This document shows, piece after piece, positions 44,069 to 47,189 of a stretch of DNA of 47,189 bases. The stretch's first letter is position 1. Every line of letters starts with the position of its first letter. The notes under the pieces are model-generated. The model saw only the letters and a list, made by a program, of their open reading frames with translations, was not told the DNA's origin and searched no databases. Location: NCBI GenBank assembly GCA_028285645.1, contig JANQOV010000041.1, positions 1-47,189 of the forward strand, written 5' to 3'. This DNA comes from Hyphococcus sp. GTDB lineage: Bacteria > Pseudomonadota > Alphaproteobacteria > Caulobacterales > Parvularculaceae. Both the position numbers and the translations under genes were made by a program.

Positions 44069-46397
44069 AGAAAACGAAAATCAGGCGACGAACGACAGCG
44101 ACCGGATGACGCCGGGCAACGCTGCGCGCCGTATTATGCCGCAATGGGCGCTTTCCAACGCCACCGCAGCCGCAGCGCTCACCGGCGCCGGCGCAGTCGC
44201 GTTCTTTACGACTTGGTTCTTGATGTCGCCGCTCGTGGAGCGGGTGGATCGCTATTTCTTGATGGCGATGGTCGTCGGCAATGTCGCCATCGCCGCTGGC
44301 TTTGCGTTGTTGATCGCTGCGCGACTTTATCACGTCTGGTCTGATCGCCGTCACCAACAAGCCGGGTCGCGCACGCACCTGCAGCTTGTCGGCTTGTTTT
44401 CTCTGCTCGCCGTTGTGCCGGCGTTCATCGCGTTCCTCTTTGCCTTTACGATTTTGCGCGCCAGCTTAAATGATGTCTTCAGTGAACGGATTGACAATTA
44501 TCACGACACCGCGCGTGACCTGGCCAACGGCCTTGTTGAACTCAAAGCGGCGGCGCTTGAGCAGCAAATCCGGGAAACGGCGTTTGATATCGGCCGCCAG
44601 GAAGAGGCCGATCTCGGCTTCGAAGAAACGCCCATCAGTTTTCGGCGCTACTTGTATACGCAAGCGCGGGTTCGAGGGTTGTCCGCTATTTATCTCTTGG
44701 ACGGCGATGGCCGCATCATCATCCGCGCTGAAGTCGAGCCGGGTCAGTACAATCTGCCGCCGGCCGAGACCATGGCGCAGCTTACGAACGGACCGTCCGG
44801 CGTGTTTTCCGTGGGCGCTAACGACGACCAGCGACTCGATATGTTTAGGGGCGTCTTGGGTCTTGAATATTACGGCGGCGGCTATCTGATCGGTTATCAA
44901 AAGCTCGATGAAACGACCACGAGCCGCCTGTTTGCTGTGCGGGCGGTTCGCGCTGACTGGCAGGAGGCTGAACTTGGCCGCTCTAGGCTGGAAAGGGTGT
45001 TTCTTGCCGGGTACATCGTTCTTGCGGTCATCATTTTGTTTGCGGCGATCTGGCTTGCTCTGTGGGCGGCGACACGCATTGTGCAGCCAATTGGCCGTCT
45101 CGTCGGCATGGCGGAACGGGTCTCAAGCGGCGATCTCGGCGCGCGGGTTGAGGTACACAAGGAAGATGGCGAGCTGGGCGTTTTGGCGCGGTCGATGAAT
45201 CACATGACGGCGCAGTTGCAAACGCAGCGCGACGATCTGATCGACACCAACAGGCAATTCGATGACCGGCGGCGTTTTACGGAAGCCGTCCTTTCCGGCG
45301 TGTCAGCCGGCGTGATCGGCCTTACAGACGCCGGCCGCGTGACCATCGCCAATCGCTCTGCGTCGAAGCTGCTTGGCGAAGACGCAGCGCGTCTCGTTGG
45401 CGTGCGCATCGTTGAAGTGATGCCGGAGTTGGCCGACTTGCTTGAAAAGGCCAAGGCCTCGCCGTTCCAAGCCGTCGGCGCGCAAATCGACTTGACGCGA
45501 AATGGACGCGCCCGAACCCTTAACGTCCGTCTTGTAAAAGACGATGTTGAAGGCGAAGGTCGCTATGTCGTGACCTTTGACGACATCACCCAGCTTATTG
45601 CCGCGCAGCGCAACGCAGCCTGGGGCGATGTCGCGCGACGGATCGCCCATGAAATCAAAAACCCGCTGACTCCGATCCAGCTATCCGCCGAACGGCTGCG
45701 CCGGAAATACAAGGACGAGGTCAACTCAAACCCGGAAATATTCGAGCGCTGCACCGATACGATTATCCGTCAGGTCAAAGACATCGGACGGATGGTCGAT
45801 GAGTTCTCTTCCTTCGCACGCATGCCGAAACCGGTGATCGAGAGCCAGGACCTCAGGGCGCTGATAAAATCGGCGGTCTTTCCGCAAAAGGTTGCGTTTG
45901 ACGACATAAGCTTCGATGTCGCTTTGCCAGATGATCCGATCTTGGCGGAATGCGACGGCCGGCTCATCGTTCAGGCGCTTTCCAATCTCCTCAAGAATGC
46001 TGGTGAATCTATCGGCGCCCGCATTGCGCAAAGCGATGATGAGCCTCCGGGCAAGATTAAGGTCTCGCTCGGCGAAGACGGCGCCATGGCCTGTATCGAC
46101 ATCATCGACAACGGGATCGGTCTGCCGACGGACGAACGCGACCGCCTTGCTGAGCCCTATATGACGACCCGCGAAAAGGGCACAGGGCTAGGCCTCGCCA
46201 TCGTCAAGAAAGTAGTTGAGGAACATCAAGGCGTTCTCGAATTTGATGATGATCATCGATTGGGAACAACCGGCGCACGCGTGACCATTCGATTGCCGAT
46301 TGTGGCGCGCGGTCGCGGCGAATTGCCGGCGGAAGAAGGTGGATTTGTGGAAGGGGCGCAAAAGCTCGCCGCGTCACAGGCGACGGCCGCTGAGTAA
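44061..46397 (+). CDS. ntrY: Sensor histidine kinase NtrY
   Basis: 778-residue membrane sensor kinase. Three N-terminal helices and a periplasmic loop of about 200 residues precede a fourth helix (near VFLAGYIVLAVIILFAAIW), a HAMP domain, a PAS domain (from FTEAVLSGVSAGVIGL), and a HisKA/HATPase pair. The phospho-accepting His530 is in RIAHEIKNPLTPIQLS; N, G1 and G2 boxes are NLLKNAGES, DNGIGLP and GTGLGLAIVKK. NtrYX senses redox and nitrogen state in Alphaproteobacteria. The start is uncertain: TTG 44061 has GAGG upstream, TTG 44037 and ATG 44106 are alternatives. ntrX follows 25 nt after the stop. Confidence 0.93.
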   Translation: MSEENENQATNDSDRMTPGNAARRIMPQWALSNATAAAALTGAGAVAFFTTWFLMSPLVERVDRYFLMAMVVGNVAIAAGFALLIAARLYHVWSDRRHQQAGSRTHLQLVGLFSLLAVVPAFIAFLFAFTILRASLNDVFSERIDNYHDTARDLANGLVELKAAALEQQIRETAFDIGRQEEADLGFEETPISFRRYLYTQARVRGLSAIYLLDGDGRIIIRAEVEPGQYNLPPAETMAQLTNGPSGVFSVGANDDQRLDMFRGVLGLEYYGGGYLIGYQKLDETTTSRLFAVRAVRADWQEAELGRSRLERVFLAGYIVLAVIILFAAIWLALWAATRIVQPIGRLVGMAERVSSGDLGARVEVHKEDGELGVLARSMNHMTAQLQTQRDDLIDTNRQFDDRRRFTEAVLSGVSAGVIGLTDAGRVTIANRSASKLLGEDAARLVGVRIVEVMPELADLLEKAKASPFQAVGAQIDLTRNGRARTLNVRLVKDDVEGEGRYVVTFDDITQLIAAQRNAAWGDVARRIAHEIKNPLTPIQLSAERLRRKYKDEVNSNPEIFERCTDTIIRQVKDIGRMVDEFSSFARMPKPVIESQDLRALIKSAVFPQKVAFDDISFDVALPDDPILAECDGRLIVQALSNLLKNAGESIGARIAQSDDEPPGKIKVSLGEDGAMACIDIIDNGIGLPTDERDRLAEPYMTTREKGTGLGLAIVKKVVEEHQGVLEFDDDHRLGTTGARVTIRLPIVARGRGELPAEEGGFVEGAQKLAASQATAAE

Positions 46398-46422
46398 CAG
46401 TAACGTAGAAATGGAAGTGTGA

Positions 46423-47189
46423 ATGACTATTGATATTCTGATCGTCGACGACGAAGCCGATATTCGGGAACTTGTCTCAGGCATCCTTGAGGACGAGGGC
46501 TTCAGCCCGCGCATGGCGGCAGATTCAAAATCCACATTCGCTGCTGTTCGCGAACGACTTCCGTCACTGGTGATATTAGATGTTTGGCTACAAGGCTCCG
46601 AGCTGGATGGGATTGAGATACTGGAAGAACTCAAAAAACTGCATCCGGATCTGCCGGTGGTGATCATTTCCGGCCACGGCAATATCGAAACTGCTGTCGC
46701 GGCGATCAAGAAAGGCGCCTACGACTTTGTTGAAAAGCCGTTTAATGCCGACCGCCTTATGTTGCTGGTGAACCGCGCGCTCGAAACAACAAGACTGAAA
46801 CGCGAGAATGTCGAGCTTCGCGAGCGGACGCCAGATTGGGGACTGATTGGGTCTTCGGCCACAATATCAGCGCTGCGAGGCGTTATTGAGCGCGTCGCCA
46901 AGGCGCGGTCGCGGGTCCTGGTTTCCGGTCCGCCCGGGTCCGGCAAGGAAGTGATTGCAAGGCTGTTGCATTCAACCTCGGATCGCAGCGCGCAGCCCTT
47001 CGTCGTCGCCGGCGCCGCGACCATTGCGCCCGAACGGATGGAAGAGGAATTATTCGGCGTTGAGGGGGAGGATGGCCGCCCGAGAGCGATCGGCCTCATG
47101 GAGCGGGCTCATGGCGGCACGCTGTTGCTTGACGAAGTGGGCGACATGCCGCTCGAAACGCAGGGCAAAATCTTAAGGGTGCTCGTTGA
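46423..47189 (+). CDS. ntrX: Response regulator NtrX, 5' part
   Basis: First 255 codons of the NtrY partner; the gene runs off the window. The receiver domain has Asp9-Asp10, phospho-acceptor Asp53 (LDVWLQ) and Lys105 (VEKPF). The AAA+ domain has Walker A GPPGSGKE (169-176) and Walker B LLLDEVGD (234-241). Where NtrC has the GAFTGA loop that grips sigma-54, this protein has FGVEGEDGRPRAIG (about 211-224), so the loop is missing. That is known for several alphaproteobacterial NtrX proteins and argues against classic sigma-54 activation. Confidence 0.93.
   Translation, partial: MTIDILIVDDEADIRELVSGILEDEGFSPRMAADSKSTFAAVRERLPSLVILDVWLQGSELDGIEILEELKKLHPDLPVVIISGHGNIETAVAAIKKGAYDFVEKPFNADRLMLLVNRALETTRLKRENVELRERTPDWGLIGSSATISALRGVIERVAKARSRVLVSGPPGSGKEVIARLLHSTSDRSAQPFVVAGAATIAPERMEEELFGVEGEDGRPRAIGLMERAHGGTLLLDEVGDMPLETQGKILRVLV

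Overview
This window is chromosomal DNA, moderately GC-rich, of an alphaproteobacterium. The markers are flbT-flaF-flagellin gene order, a fused ispDF gene, dusB followed by the nitrogen-type two-component genes ntrY and ntrX, and dense short operons with 1-11 nt start/stop overlaps. Tat, lipoprotein and ordinary signal peptides are frequent. A Caulobacterales/Parvularculales-like marine heterotroph (hyphomonad or parvularculid type) fits best, but this is inferred from gene content only. I saw no insertion sequences, phage genes, CRISPR arrays, tRNA or rRNA genes, so this looks like core or stable accessory chromosome.

Layout. 1-750 (minus): two YCII-domain proteins and the first codons of a probable ECF sigma factor, behind an 18-bp palindrome. 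983-3720: two unknown lipoproteins and a ClpP-like serine protease. 3812-6670 (minus): a two-gene molybdenum oxidoreductase of the isoquinoline 1-oxidoreductase type. 6843-9325: DUF2459 lipoprotein, epoxide-hydrolase-like enzyme, MoxR ATPase. 9486-14642: a large zinc protease lipoprotein, an unknown protein and a phytoene-dehydrogenase-like flavoprotein. 14758-17084: a flagellar block (flbT, flaF, sigma-54 promoter, flagellin, flaG, strong terminator). 17150-20350: membrane protein, GABA aminotransferase, two unknown envelope proteins. 20364-23709 (minus): korA and korB of 2-oxoglutarate:ferredoxin oxidoreductase with a small exported-protein gene between them. 24012-27034: operon of transaldolase, DUF1272, PH-like membrane protein, free methionine-R-sulfoxide reductase and a Rieske oxygenase. 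27053-34260: PH-domain membrane protein, EttA, exported amidohydrolase, DUF5996, LysM protein, MpaB-type oxygenase. 34333-37071: an unusual purL. 37081-42750: NSS symporter, M1 peptidase, small unknown, pncC and ispDF. 42822-end: dusB, ntrY, and the start of ntrX.

The most unusual items are these. The purL gene is fused in frame to a BolA domain, yet an apparently intact Shine-Dalgarno and ATG remain at the junction, so it could make both the fusion and free BolA. The same PurL carries an extra stretch of about 100 residues between its two halves. A signal-peptide protein is translationally coupled on both sides inside the kor operon. Two tandem palindromes sit upstream of a near-consensus sigma-54 promoter for flagellin. 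The dusB-ntrYX locus lacks ntrBC, and its NtrX lacks the GAFTGA loop. No single cluster looks like a complete new defence or biosynthetic system.
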